64,000 bases of DNA, from the NCBI GenBank assembly GCA_029378245.1, contig JARKIF010000001.1, forward strand, positions 1,488,001-1,552,000, given 5' to 3'. The notes under the pieces were generated by a model that saw only the letters and a program-made list of their open reading frames with translations, was not told the DNA's origin and made no database searches. This DNA is from Roridomyces roridus (Eukaryota; Basidiomycota; Agaricomycetes; Agaricales; Mycenaceae). The position numbers and the translations under genes are program-made. Below are positions 1-10,296 of this stretch, piece after piece. Numbering within the stretch: position 1 is the stretch's first letter; each line of letters starts with the position of its first letter.

Positions 1-967
1 TGGGTGGAAGGAACACCTTGATATCGGGGCGCGTAATAAGCTCGGGATACGACCCGCCCGTCTCCTCAAACAGCGCACGCCGCAAAAGGAGCTCGGAAAT
101 CCCAAACCGCTCCGCCACGCCCGGAAGATGCCACACCGGCTCGATAGCCGCCTTGCTGATGTTCACCTCGACGCCAGACTCGATGCCTCCAGGCAACGGC
201 GGGCTGCGCTGCACAATCTTGCCGTCGACCTTGAGATCCCCACGCCTGACCGCATCGTCCAGCTCGCTCATCTTGAGGTGGGCAAGAGTGACGGAGATAC
301 TCGGCCGAACGTCCAGACCCAGCTCCTCAATCTCCCGCCGAAACACGCTGGGTACGAGATGCCCGTAGGGATCCATACTAACGATAGGACCATGCACAGC
401 GGGATTGGGACCCATGGACCAGCCACCCTTGCTACTCCATGCGGGATTCGGGGGAATATCAATCGGTGGCTCCGTCATGGAGAAATCCGGCTTGTGCGTC
501 GGCGAAAGTGATCCAAGTGCAATCGACAATGCACGGTAGATCGAATACGACCCGCTATGTGCTCCGAGCGCGTTGCGATTCTTGATACTCGCCGGCAACC
601 TCGAACAGATTACCGGGCCACGCTCGGAACCAGAAGATGCGCCCCATTGGAGAGGGTAAGGCACAATCCCATGTTGGCTGGGGTACGTCGTGAGGTTGAC
701 CCGGCCGGGGTACAAGATCCGTTCGCGCTCCTTCTCCGAAGGCGTTGCAGTGCTGAGCGTATGGTGAGGCATCGAAGAAGGTGTGCTCGGCGAGGCACCA
801 ATCTCCGTACTCATCGACCGCGCCACGGGAATCGCGATAGGCGGCGAGGTAGCTGATGATGGCGGGGGTGGTGCGAGCGCGTCAAGCTTGGCCTGCATCG
901 TCTGTTGAGCAATCTGCATCGTCTGCAGCTGTTGCAGAATCTGGGGAAGAATGGCGTCGGTCGACAT
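1..967 (-). CDS. URC1: URC1-like uracil-catabolism protein (GTP cyclohydrolase II family), partial
   Basis: The frame is open without introns from the ATG at 967 to the window edge, giving about 322 N-terminal residues; the C-terminal catalytic part lies outside. After a Gln-rich start and a Ser/Pro linker come motifs typical of the GTP cyclohydrolase N-terminal domain: VNLTTYPSQHG, PLQWGASSGSERGP, GAHSGSYSIYRAL, then VHGPIVSMDPYGHLVP and ETGGSYPELITRPDIKVFLPP split over the far end. This arrangement is known from the fungal URC1 family, needed to use uracil as nitrogen source in Lachancea kluyveri. The reaction is not settled by sequence alone. It is transcribed toward the window edge, in tandem with MED19 upstream. 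Identification rests on remembered family motifs and is fairly sure. Confidence 0.85.
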   Translation of the reverse strand, partial: MSTDAILPQILQQLQTMQIAQQTMQAKLDALAPPPPSSATSPPIAIPVARSMSTEIGASPSTPSSMPHHTLSTATPSEKERERILYPGRVNLTTYPSQHGIVPYPLQWGASSGSERGPVICSRLPASIKNRNALGAHSGSYSIYRALSIALGSLSPTHKPDFSMTEPPIDIPPNPAWSSKGGWSMGPNPAVHGPIVSMDPYGHLVPSVFRREIEELGLDVRPSISVTLAHLKMSELDDAVRRGDLKVDGKIVQRSPPLPGGIESGVEVNISKAAIEPVWHLPGVAERFGISELLLRRALFEETGGSYPELITRPDIKVFLPP

Positions 968-1239
968 GGTAGAGAGAGATAACCCTTGCGGGCGCACGTG
1001 TTGTAGCCGATCGTCTCAACAGGGCCAAATCTATGCATTCAAGCGTATTATCTACAAGTGCCTCTGGAACAAGTATGTGTAGCATGCAAGAGCAAGATAT
1101 GGAATCATAGGGAGGAACGTAAATGGCACGCGCCCGCGCTGAATTAACATGGCGCCGCGTGCAGTTTCCTCCGTCGAGTTGGCTGCGCCTAGCAAGACGT
1201 CTGGAGCCGAAATGTGTGTCTCATGTGGTGTGATATCTG

Positions 1240-2561
1240 CTACACTCCTTGTGGCGTCGGCTGCTGCTGTATTGCGCTCATATCCCTCGCCTGCCCTTGC
1301 ATGTCCTGCGCCAACGTAAGTTGAGAGGAATACACTGCACAAAAAAAAGCGTACCAGCCGCTGTTTCTTTACAGGTCGGGGTCTCGCACCGGGAATGCCG
1401 GCACGCGCAGCAGCAATCACTGGCGTAGGTGCACTCGTCTGCACCCCATTTTGTCCATTTGCTGGCGCCACAGGCCCTTCACGCTCGCGTTCCCGTTTGA
1501 TTCCTCGCTCACCGCCTGCTGATAGTGGCGTCGCACTAAGGGGATGAGGCGTCGTAGTCCGTGGATGAGCACTCGTCGGCGTGCCAGTACCAGTCCGTTG
1601 CGGTGCGTGAGTGGGGACGACAACAGGCGGTAGAGAAGGACGTGTGCTGCCCGGTCGGGGTGTTCCAACGCTTGGTCGAGGTGTGCCAACACTTTGTCGG
1701 GGAGTGCCTGGCCCTGTTGCAGATGCCGACGTGGGAGCGGGCGAGCCGGCAACGCCAGCGGCAGCTTGGGCGGCATGCAACTGAGCCTTGGCCAGACGCT
1801 TGAGCTCTTTCTGTGGGCACAACGGGTGAGTGGCACCTAACAAGGAAACAAAAGCGCGTACTCGTTTCTTCCTGTCCTCGCGCGCTTGTGCCGACTCGGG
1901 TACGAGCACGCTCGGATTCCACTAGAAATGTCAGATAGCCGCACTAAAAGCATAATTTGACGCGACGCACGCCTTTAAGCCCATCCAAACTGACTGCAAA
2001 CGCCTCGCGTTGCGTCTTGGCGTCAAACGGCACAATCTGCATCCTCTGTTTCGGCGGAGCAGCCATAATCCCAGCGAGGTAGTCGTCCTTTTTCATCGAG
2101 TGCTTTCCTGTCATCGAATAAGCGCGCGGTCACACACAGGACCGAGCTCCACAGACCAGGTATCCCCTTGATGAGATGCTTGTACGAGTTCTTATTCTTC
2201 TTTTTCTCGCCCTTGGCTGCAGCGGGGTCGTCGTCGTCCGGGTCTTGTTCTCCACCGGGTGTTTGTGGCGCGGGGCTCGGATGATTATTTGGCTCACGCG
2301 CCTTGCCCTTGGCAGTTGCGGTGGTAGCAGTAGCAGCAGGCTGGGGTTCTGGAGGCTCGTCTGGCGGCGGACGCACGTATTTGTCGTAGGCAGGGAGGAG
2401 ACGGAAGCGAGCGAGGAGGTCGTGGGTACTTGCGAGGCGCGGGGGCAATTGTGGCGGGCCTGGAACGATGAGGAAACGGGAGGCAAGGCAGGCAGAGGCG
2501 TCTGCATACCATTCGGTTTGAGGTAGAGCGGTGGGGATGATGGGCCTGCCTCTGCGTTCAT
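1240..2561 (-). CDS. MED19: Mediator of RNA polymerase II transcription subunit 19 (Med19/Rox3)
   Basis: Six exons join in frame: 2561-2510, 2459-2157, 2107-1971, 1921-1862, 1810-1355 and 1305-1240, giving 357 aa. Introns are 49-51 bp. The N-terminal third carries the fungal Med19 signature: a short Pro-rich start, ARFRLLPAYDKYVRPP, an acidic/Lys linker, then YKHLIKGIPGKHSMKKDDYL and QIVPFDAKTQREAF. The WNPSVLVPES segment that follows is also typical. The C-terminal half is Thr/Pro/Gly-rich, with a short repeat built on GTPRPSVGTPRP, and ends with basic residues (VKKQRL) and a Gln-rich tail. Med19 belongs to the Mediator head/hook region and helps Mediator contact RNA polymerase II in the nucleus. 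The start was chosen because it joins a conserved MNAEAGPSSPPLYLKPNG start to the core through a clean 50-bp intron. Confidence 0.92.
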
Positions 2562-2645
2562 CGAGCAGGAACGAGCAAGAGACAAGCGCTTGCCGGCTTG
2601 TTTGTACAGCATTACACACACGGCAAGAATTCGGCACCGTATCTC

Positions 2646-2653
2646 TATAAAAG
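2646..2653 (+). promoter_or_regulatory. TATA box upstream of structured element copy A
   Basis: TATAAAAG lies about 350 bp before the GTCGAG block of the intergenic element. A matching TATAAAAA lies at 47300, about 324 bp before the same block in the second copy. Because MED19 starts at 2561 and runs the other way, this box would drive rightward transcription away from it. Confidence 0.4.
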
Positions 2654-3345
2654 GACAATCTCCACCGCCTGACTCCTTGGAAACAACGTTCTCCCCAGCG
2701 GTTAGTGCTCCCCCCTCCTCCCTGCCCCTGTTCCTCATTCATCTCTAGGGCGCCGCTGTACTACCCCCCTCCGCAGAAAGCGAGGCGGGGTGCCTGCATC
2801 GACAGGACAAGACCCCACGAGGGCACCGACCCCACGAGGGCACCAGGGGACTCTTACGAGCGTCTTGAGGAGGGTCTCAAGACCCAAACGGAGTCCCAAC
2901 ACCCCCCCGTTCGGGGGGAGCCAAACCTGCATCGCAACGCAGGTGGCAACCCATACCCGTAGCGCACCGCGGGTGCTACGGGCGGAGGATAACCGTCGAG
3001 ACTGATCACCTCGACACGGGATGCCGGCGTCGGACGACGCCAGGATTGGTTGGAAGACTTCAGTCACCGTGCTCTCCTTGGTCACTAACCCTGCCCCAAC
3101 AAGAGCAGCGTGACTGAATTCTTCCAACCACCACTCCATCGGGCGCCTGAGAGGTCCGGATGGACCTCGCACGCTGCCGATGGCTACGCCCTTAAGGGCA
3201 GGATGTACGAGTCCTCTTTCCTTTCCCTTCTTCTTACTGACTCGAACGCAGGTGCCAATTAAATTGGCCTCTACCTTCAAATCAATTACCCCAGGTCACC
3301 CCTGGCTCCCTCGTTACTTGTCCTTACCTTGTCAAGATAGTGTAG
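2646..3345 (+). ncRNA. Candidate structured non-coding RNA element, copy A
   Basis: This intergenic stretch has no credible coding frame but shares an ordered set of blocks with 47300-48005. They are a TATA box; CCCGTAG(C/T)GCAC at 2956; GTCGAG(A/C)CTGATCACCTCGAC at 2995-3015; the 20-nt block 3276-3295 (starts TTCAAATC, ends CCCCAGG); and GTCAAG(A/C)TAGTGTAG at 3331-3345. Spacing between blocks is nearly equal in both copies. Hairpins include GGCGTC/GACGCC around a GGAC loop (3026-3041) and an 82-nt long hairpin (3048-3129). Whether it is transcribed, and from which strand, cannot be seen. It could instead be a repeat or solo LTR. It sits between MED19 and MTQ2. Confidence 0.4.
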
Positions 3346-3369
3346 TTCAAATCTATGTTGTGGGGCCTA

Positions 3370-4175
3370 TTATCGTTGGAAGCGTACTACAGACAAGTGC
3401 TCACGACCTGCACGACGCTTCAACACGATCTGTAGAAACTATAAGTTGCAGTGCGGCCAGACGGACGTCGACTCACTTCGCTGTCCAGGCCATACTGAGC
3501 CCTCATCCTTCTCTGTATCGCAGGCACATCATTCTGTGCAACAGCGACGAGGTAAAACCGTCCTCGGGGCGAAAGCAGCTCGGCAACCTGCGGAAAGAAC
3601 CTCTCCGTGACCTGCATCCCATCCGCCCCGCCCGCCCACGCGCCGCCGATGTCACGCTCAGTTTGTGCGGTGAATGCCTCCTCCTGGTGCGTCGGGACGT
3701 ACGGCGGGTTGAACAGGATGATGTCGACAGAGTGTCGCAAGCGGGAGAGGAACGGGTGGGAGAGGGAGGTATGGATCGAGTCGAGTGGAATCTGCGTCGG
3801 GCTCGGACAGAATTCTCCAAAATGGGTATGCTCCTGACCTTATTCTGCCGTCCTGTAGCTTGAGTACAGCTACAGGCATGCGTATTGATATCCGTGCACA
3901 GATACACTAGCTGCGCGCATCGGTGCTGAAAGTCACAGAAAGAAAAAACACAGAACCCACGCACACACGGACGAAGGACCTGTTATGCTCCCCAGAAAAC
4001 TAGACGCGCAGCCCGAGCCAGACCCAATTTCGAGCGCCACCCTCGGCTGGATACTCTTCAACAGCTCCTCGTCTTGCTCCAACGCGTCGAGAAGGATAAA
4101 CGTGTCTTCTGCAGGTTCGTAGACGTGTTCATAGTCGGCCGGGCGCAAATGTGAGAGGTCGGGTGTCGGGATCAT
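3370..4175 (-). CDS. MTQ2: eRF1 glutamine methyltransferase Mtq2 (HemK2/N6AMT1 family)
   Basis: Four exons (4175-3969, 3910-3839, 3791-3477, 3429-3370) join in frame to 217 aa, the usual size of this family. Motif I of the SAM-binding fold is LEIGSGSGCASSFLGS, the acidic ribose-binding strand is YLCTDINTHAC, and the catalytic NPPY motif sits in DIILFNPPYVPTHQEE. A C-terminal KRRAGREHLSVVRFQ strand completes the fold. Mtq2, with Trm112 as partner, methylates the Gln of the GGQ loop of release factor eRF1 in the cytoplasm; orthologues have also been credited with other substrates. The start at 4175 precedes a typical MIPTPDLSHL opening. The gene is divergent from the C2-domain gene, with starts 107 bp apart. 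Confidence 0.93.
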
Positions 4176-4282
4176 CGGGAGCCATCACGTGTTCGACGCG
4201 CCGAGCAATTTAGCCTTCGCTTGACGCGTTTTTGGGCCTCGTTGATGGCACGAGGTAGTCACACACCTTGGACACTCTCCTC

Positions 4283-5267
4283 ATGGCAAGCCCGGTTCCC
4301 TCATTATCCCAGTCGTTCTCAGCCATTCCTAGGCTAATTTTCTGTCTCGCTGCCATGGCACGCCCCGAGAAGCGGCTCACGTCGACGCGAGGGGAGCTCT
4401 CAAAGTAATCATCCAATCTGCCCACATCCTTAAAGGCTGCCGGTGGTCCCGCACACCGAGTCCATTCGTCTCTATTCACGTCAACGGCGGCGAGGCGGCG
4501 ACACACTCTCAGAACGAAACGCGCGTTTTTCCCATCTGTATCTCGCCCTTGCTGAACGAGGCAGCAGATACGATCCAAGCTGGCTCTCTCAAACCTTTTA
4601 TTTCCTCGTGACGAACCCAACCGAAGAGGTGCAGCTCGTTCTCCACGACCACCGTGGACGGCCCAGTGTCCTCGGGGTAGGGACGTTTGACCTCTCCCTC
4701 GTCACTGGCAGCGACGCGAAATCGGATTCAGACAGTGGCATAGCACTAAACACTTACCTCTCGATCCTCAAAGGCAAACAGCGGAGGGGCGACCTCCTCT
4801 GCTCATTCATCTATATCCCCATCTCCACCACTCTGCCCGAGGAAAAATCAAACGGTGCGCGCGAAATCAATGCGCCAGACGAACCTTCTAATTCTCTCTC
4901 TCAAGTCGGAATCGTCCACATCTTCCTCTCGGGTGTCGACAACCTCTTGCCCAGCAATCGCATTTCAGCAGTGGCAGCCGTTCGCCTAGCATGGGACTTG
5001 CCCCCAATTTACACCACACCACGGGTAGCGCTCTCAAACGGGTCAGGAAACTGGGGCACAACACATGAATTCCTCTGCTTCGACAAAACTGCCTGCGTCA
5101 TCTATATCGACGTCCTGAACTATGATTGTCATGATGAGAGTATCGGACACGTCCACATCTTCCTCGTCGACTTGCTCGAGGCGACGGTTCGAAGCTGGCC
5201 GCTTTCTGGAACTACTGCCGGTAGGCTAACTGTATCTGCACAATGGAGGGCATTAGACCTCGGCTGA
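4283..5267 (+). CDS. C2-domain protein (unknown role)
   Basis: Proposed exons are 4283-4294 and 4333-5267. The second begins with a C2 fold: ALKVIIQSAHILKG, SPFVSIHVNGGE, then YDPSWLSQTFYFLVTNPTEE and VQLVLHDHRG. A second, weaker C2-like half follows (VGIVHIFLSGVDNLL, later CVIYIDVLNYD and IGHVHIFLVDLL). The frame changes between HVNGGE and DPSWLS, and no intron repairs it. Adding one T to the T5 run at 4526-4530 gives a smooth 315-aa protein, so a sequencing deletion is likely. C2 pairs of this kind occur in tricalbin-like lipid-transfer proteins, but no SMP domain is seen here. Function is unknown. The first exon is short and less certain. It ends tail to tail with the next gene, 28 bp away. 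Confidence 0.6.
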
Positions 5268-5295
5268 ATGTAGAGAGATTGTAACTTACTGTAAT

Positions 5296-6064
5296 TTATA
5301 CCGAAACCAGCACCGGCGCCTTGCAATCCCACTCCTTCTTCCCAATTTCCTGCACGACAAACGCCGCGAACCCGGCTCGATTTAAACTGATCCTGTTCCC
5401 AATTTCCTTCCCTCCAATGTACCCCACCTTCACGTCCTTGGATGTAGAGTTGGACAGGACCGGCACGCGGACAATCGTCCAATGCTCGAGCTGGGACGCG
5501 CGGATGACAGCCCCGATGGCGCGAATGTCTTTATACGCGTTGTGCATTGTTATCGACACGCTAAGCAATATAAGTCGATGCATATTAAATAAGGGAGAAA
5601 CAACGCACGTCTTGACCATCCCATAATACACGAAATTAAACTGGTCCTCCGGATCCTCGATCGAGATCGTCCCAAGCGCAATAAGCCTCTTCACACCCTT
5701 CTCCTTCATCACATTGACTATCCTCCGGTACGCATGCGCCAAGGGCGTCCCAGGAGGCTGCGAAAATTGACTCGGCCCAAGTGCAGAAAGTACAATGTCC
5801 ACGCTTTCCATTGCTTTCGAGAGCGCGGGTATGTCGTCGAGCTGGCCTTCAATGACGATGCAAGAGGTGTTGGTCTTGAGATCCTCCGGGAGCTTGTCTA
5901 TCGCGCGCGTTCGCAATATGTACGAACGAACGAGTCTTTCAACGCCGCGCACCTGGACTCCGCACATACAAGACCAGTGTGATACCTTCGAATACGTTGA
6001 GAACCTCTCTCGCAAGAAGTACGCCCGTCGGGCCAGTCGAGCCAAAAAGCAGTATACGTTGCAT
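5296..6064 (-). CDS. NAD(P)-binding atypical short-chain dehydrogenase (NmrA-like)
   Basis: Three exons (6064-5953, 5897-5609, 5560-5296) give 221 aa. The N-terminus has a dinucleotide-binding loop, ILLFGSTGPTGVLLARE. The middle shows the strand and helix order of atypical SDRs: GQLDDIPALSKAMESVDIVLSALGP, later GVKRLIALGTISI. The C-terminal third has WTIVRVPVLSN and VGYIGGKEIGNRISLNRAGFAAF, as in NmrA-like or NAD(P)H-binding domain proteins, where this part closes over the substrate. No YxxxK catalytic pair is evident, so it may be a sensor or redox protein of unknown substrate. It is probably cytosolic, with no signal or membrane segment. The start was fixed by the GxxGxxG motif lying ten residues in. 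Confidence 0.82.
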
Positions 6065-6203
6065 GAGAGAAACCGGGAAACCGAACGCGTAAGCGAGCGA
6101 AAATTGGGCATGATTAACCCAAAACGTGATAGGGGTTTCCAGCTAGCCTGGATTAACAAAAAGAGTACTACATATTATTCTACAAACTAGATACCTATTA
6201 CTA

Positions 6204-8651
6204 TTAGACTGACGCACTAGATGGACCCTCATTTGGTGGGAGCCCTCGCTCTTGCTGCTGGACAGCCCCATACCCCCACAAATCCTTGCTCACCCGGGAC
6301 CTCCCTCGCGTCTCCTCCTCCAACCGACTCGCTTGCCTCCTTCGCCTGCGCACAGCCTCACTCTTACTTTCAGACAACGGGCTCCGTATGAGCATCAGCG
6401 TGATGAGCGAGCCAAACAGGATGGTGATGGCGACCAGGAAGATAGTCTTGGGCAAGAAAGCGACAGTCTCACTGTACACCATCCCGAAAAGCAGAGGCTG
6501 TTGAAGGCGTCAATGCCGGATTATGGATGAACACGAGTTCACTCACCCCGAGGACCATCTGCCCCCCAGCCTGCAGCACAGACAGCGCCCCAAACAACGA
6601 CCCAGCACCAGTATCAACAACATCCTGACCCGCTTCGGCAGCCAAGATCGACCTCGCCTGCAAAATACACAAAGCAAGACTCTGCATTGCCGGGATCACC
6701 CCAGCACCAAGTGCCTGTATCCAGCTCGCAAGCACAAAAAGTGCCTGCGATGTCCGGAAATCCGGAGAACTCGCAGTCAACGAGTGGATCTCGTACGCAG
6801 GCCCCGGTGCAAAGACGATAAACAGGTTGCCGATAATGTCGATCACGAGCGACAGTCGACTCAATCCAAGGTCAAATTTGATCTCGCGGGCAATGTGCGC
6901 TCGGGTGGGTGCAGGCTTGACGCCGTTGACGGCCTTGACTTTCTTGGCCTTGGGCTTGAAAGCCGATATAATGACTGCATATCGAGTAAATTCTCAGTTG
7001 AAAGGGCCATCTCACGAACTTACAAGGCAGTACAAATAGCAGATAGACCGCACGCGTCGACCCAAGCAGACTGATATAATAGGACAGCTGTTCAGCACCC
7101 CAGCCATAAACATGGCCAGCGTAGAGGTACTTGATCTGGTACAAACCCTGCTCTTGCTGTAAGCACGGAGAAAAATGTAGAAATGAGAAGACTTGCAGTC
7201 GACAACATGACCCCCAACAGGCTCGCAGCGAGCAAGGTCAAACTCCAATCTTTCCGTTTCCGCGTTGAGCCGTCGATGGTTACAGTCACAGGTAGGAAAA
7301 TGGCGAGAGGACTCAAAAATTGGGCAACGACTCCCAACTTGGCCTTTTCACCATTCGTCCCTTCTTCGGTGGCTCCATTCCGATCGGGTGCTTTCCCTTT
7401 GCCATTACCGCGCGCCAAATCCCGCGATTCTACGGTGGTAGATTCCGGGATTACGAATAGCGCAAAGCAAAGGTTGAGGAACGAGAAACAGACGGCAACC
7501 CAGAATACGGAGGTGACCGATTGGGCCTTGGGCTGGCCGGGATGTGGAGGACTGTCAAAGAATGGGATGGGGTGCCGGATCAAAAGACTTCCGATGAGGG
7601 GAGCGATCTGAAGCAGGATTAACAAATCGACATGGAACGAAAAGAATTGCATACACCGAGACCGACGAATGAAACACCCGTGAAACGCGAAAACATCAAG
7701 GCTCGGCTTCCACTTGAAGTGCAATCCGAAATGTAGGCCGACGTTGCAGACTGGAGGGTCGAGTAGCCTCCCAAGGCGCCCTCCAAGATGGGTGCGAGAA
7801 GTAGCAGCTTGTGTCCGTGTCCAGATAGTGGAGACGAGGGTGTAGAGGTGAGGATAAATATCAGATCGCTGGAATGCGTTAGCGAATGGCGGGGGTAGAG
7901 AAGCATGCATAATTACACGAGGAGTAAACCGAGGGTAGAAATTGCCAAGATTCTAGTTCGGCCATGGCGTTCACCAAAGCGGCCCCACCAACCAGTGGTC
8001 AAGGCACTGAGCAAACCCATAGTGATAGTAAATATGGTCTGTATTCGAGCTACGAGGCTTCAATTCATGGAAAGACATGAACAGAACAAGGACGCACCTG
8101 CGCCCGCTTGAACGGCCGGGTCGTGCATACAACGCGCGGATGGCAACCGTCGGGGGTCATCGCCACCCGTATCTTCGTCGCCCCACGGCTCGTCCACTGG
8201 CGGGTCCAACACCGGAAACGTCAACGGAGGTCCCAGAGGGTCTAGTCCGACGAGTGCATGCGACGAAATCGGGTTGGGTTCCGCAGACCACGGGGTGACG
8301 GCAGTGTGGTTATAGCTGTGGTGTAGACGGGAGCACGAGAGTTGCGTGAACACTAAGCAGGTCAGAATGGGAAGGGAAATGAAGATTCCACTCACCCTCG
8401 ACACGGGGGGCAATCGTCATGCCGCGGACAAGTGCAGCTAACACAGCGAAAGGAACCAGCCACAATGGTCGGGCACGGTAGAACGGCTTCTTCGGAGGGC
8501 GCGTCGTAGAACGCGGGAGGAGAGGCTCGTGCTCTCCGAGAGCATCAGGTAACAATGAGTGTGTAGTCGAGGGAGACCGAAGCCGAGAAGGAGAGGCAAA
8601 GACGGCAACGAGAGGGTCGCTGACTTGCTCTGAAGCAGAGGTAGGCGGCAT
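6204..8651 (-). CDS. MFS transporter, TetA-like fungal family (copy 1)
   Basis: Eight exons (8651-8396, 8352-8098, 8049-7917, 7868-7655, 7607-7212, 7156-7024, 6974-6547, 6497-6204) join to 702 aa. A soluble N-terminus is followed by RPLWLVPFAVLAALVRGMTIAPRVE, the first membrane segment (positions about 70-95). The loop 2-3 motif reads GWWGRFGERHGRTR, and DCTSSGSRA is typical of this branch. After six segments there is a long charged loop with Lys/Gly runs (ESRDLARGNGKGKAPD), then six more. The C-tail is basic and hydrophilic. It belongs to the major facilitator superfamily; the substrate is unknown. A paralogue with the same motifs lies at 34126-36265. All intron phases agree, so the model is complete. 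Confidence 0.85.
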
Positions 8652-8805
8652 TGTGGTGGTGGTAGCAAACAGAGTGGCGCTGCGGATTATAAGCCTCTCA
8701 GGGACGCGCAATCTTGCCAGGCGACATGGGCATTGAGAGCTATCCTCTTTTGGGGTGATCGAGTTTCTTGTTATCATTGCACATGGCTGCTACAAAACAC
8801 CTGGT

Positions 8806-9779
8806 TTACACTCCCCTCGCTCTCATTCCACTAGGCCCAACCAGCGGGTACCGTAGCAATAAGTCTACCCCCTTGAAAGTCGCGTGTATGTCGCGGAAAG
8901 CTGTGCCCTCTGCCAATGGCACTACTCGATGATATACTCGCTCCACGGTTTGGCGAGCAATGCAATCCTCCTCTTCCCAGGTCTCTACCTCCCACTTCTC
9001 CCAAGAAACCATAATGTGGTCTCTTCTGAATGTCACGCGGATATCCTCCTTGTCGACCCCTCGCAAATCAAATATCGCCACAACATAGTTCTTCTCTGGC
9101 GATGTTCGAAAAGTAGTTCTAATGCAAGTCAGCTAGGCAACTGGGCAGCACGGTTCAATATACATGGATTTCTTGTTCTTCAGCAGTTGAGGTCCCGACG
9201 ACGGTGTTTGAAGAGGCGAAGCACGGTCGCTGCTCAGCACATCCTCCAACAGCGACCGACGCTCCGGCGGGGTTCGTCCGCTTGGCACGCTAGGCACAGG
9301 CGGTGGGTCACTAATCCGGTGTTCAATGGCAAATCATTCAACCCGGATCGTATAACGCACCTTATCTTTGCCCTCGATGGCGGCCGCGGCGAAGGGGATC
9401 GCATACGAACATCTTCAACGGCCGGATGTTGTCCCTCGAGAGATTTGACCTTGGAACGCTCCTGGTTCATCTTTATCTCCTTTTTCTTGAATAGGGTGTC
9501 CCATAGATTGTCTAGTGCCTCGGCATCGTCTAATTCCGGCGGGGTAGAAGAAGATATTTCGACCAACCCGAGCTTTGACGAGGAGGAAGAAGACTCGAGC
9601 CTAGACATGCGAGGACGCTGTCTCGCAGCCGAGGGCCGAGTCGATCCATCGGTCGAGGATTCGCCCGAGATGGGATAGCGGAGCCCAGTTACGCCTGCCG
9701 TGGTCACAGGCGTGATTGGTGAAGAGACGTGCCGTCTCGAAACGGCTGCGAGTCTGGGAGGAGGATTTGGGGAGGCCAT
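8806..9779 (-). CDS. Small heat-shock protein (Hsp20/alpha-crystallin domain)
   Basis: Three exons (9779-9361, 9310-9164, 9118-8806) give 292 aa. About 190 N-terminal residues are Ser/Pro/Arg-rich and disordered. The last 100 form an alpha-crystallin domain: YVVAIFDLRGVDKEDIRVTF, then IMVSWEKWEVE, then the loop and ERVYHRVVPLAEGTAFRDIHATF. The usual C-terminal I-x-I tail is weak. Such proteins are ATP-independent holdases that stop unfolded proteins clumping. The long acidic-poor N-terminus is typical of basidiomycete members. The start at 9779 (MASPNPPP) was preferred over an upstream in-frame ATG at 9887, which adds only low-complexity sequence. Confidence 0.8.
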
Positions 9780-10296
9780 GTCGAAGGATCGGAGGGAACT
9801 TGGAGACGGAGATGAGGCGATTGATGAAATACTACTTAGAAGACAGCTAGCGGACGTCTGATTCTTGTATTCATGAACGCTGAACAAGGGCAGTCGGGGG
9901 GTTGATAGCAGGCAAGGTCAAAGCATTGAGTTAAACAGACGATTTAGGCGTTGTAGCCCGCCGCTTTTGTGCAGATTAGCCAGTAAATTTGGCGAATTGC
10001 CTTGAGTCCTTGTGGCGAGAGAGGGGGAACACGAGGCACAGGTGCGTTGCCACCAAGTAAGCGATGCTTACCAAAGCTTGCATCTTTTCTCTCCCACCAC
10101 CATCTCCAAACCATTTCCCGCTCACAAGGTTCGTGCTCCTGCCCTGCATCTCTTTCATGATGGCCTTCGGGCATCCAGTCAAAAGCATGTTAGACTACCT
10201 ACCCCTGCTGCGGATACAACGACTTCTGATTCTTCTCTTTTTTTCCCTCCGTGTCTTCTGGACCTCAGCTGACGCCTTTCCAATAGGTATCGCCAA
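9780..10296. other. Intergenic stretch, no gene recognised
   Basis: Only short frames occur here, such as a 76-codon minus-strand frame ending near 9944 with no recognised motif. The stretch lies between the Hsp20 gene and the foldback element and probably holds the Hsp20 promoter. Confidence 0.4.

Noticed and set aside
2735..3280. A 181-codon open frame on the minus strand across structured element A
   Set aside because: It has no family features or introns of the local kind, and it overlaps conserved hairpin blocks. GC-rich DNA gives such frames by chance.
9944..10174. A 76-codon minus-strand frame upstream of the Hsp20 gene
   Set aside because: Unusual composition (Trp/Glu/His runs), no family match and no exon partners.
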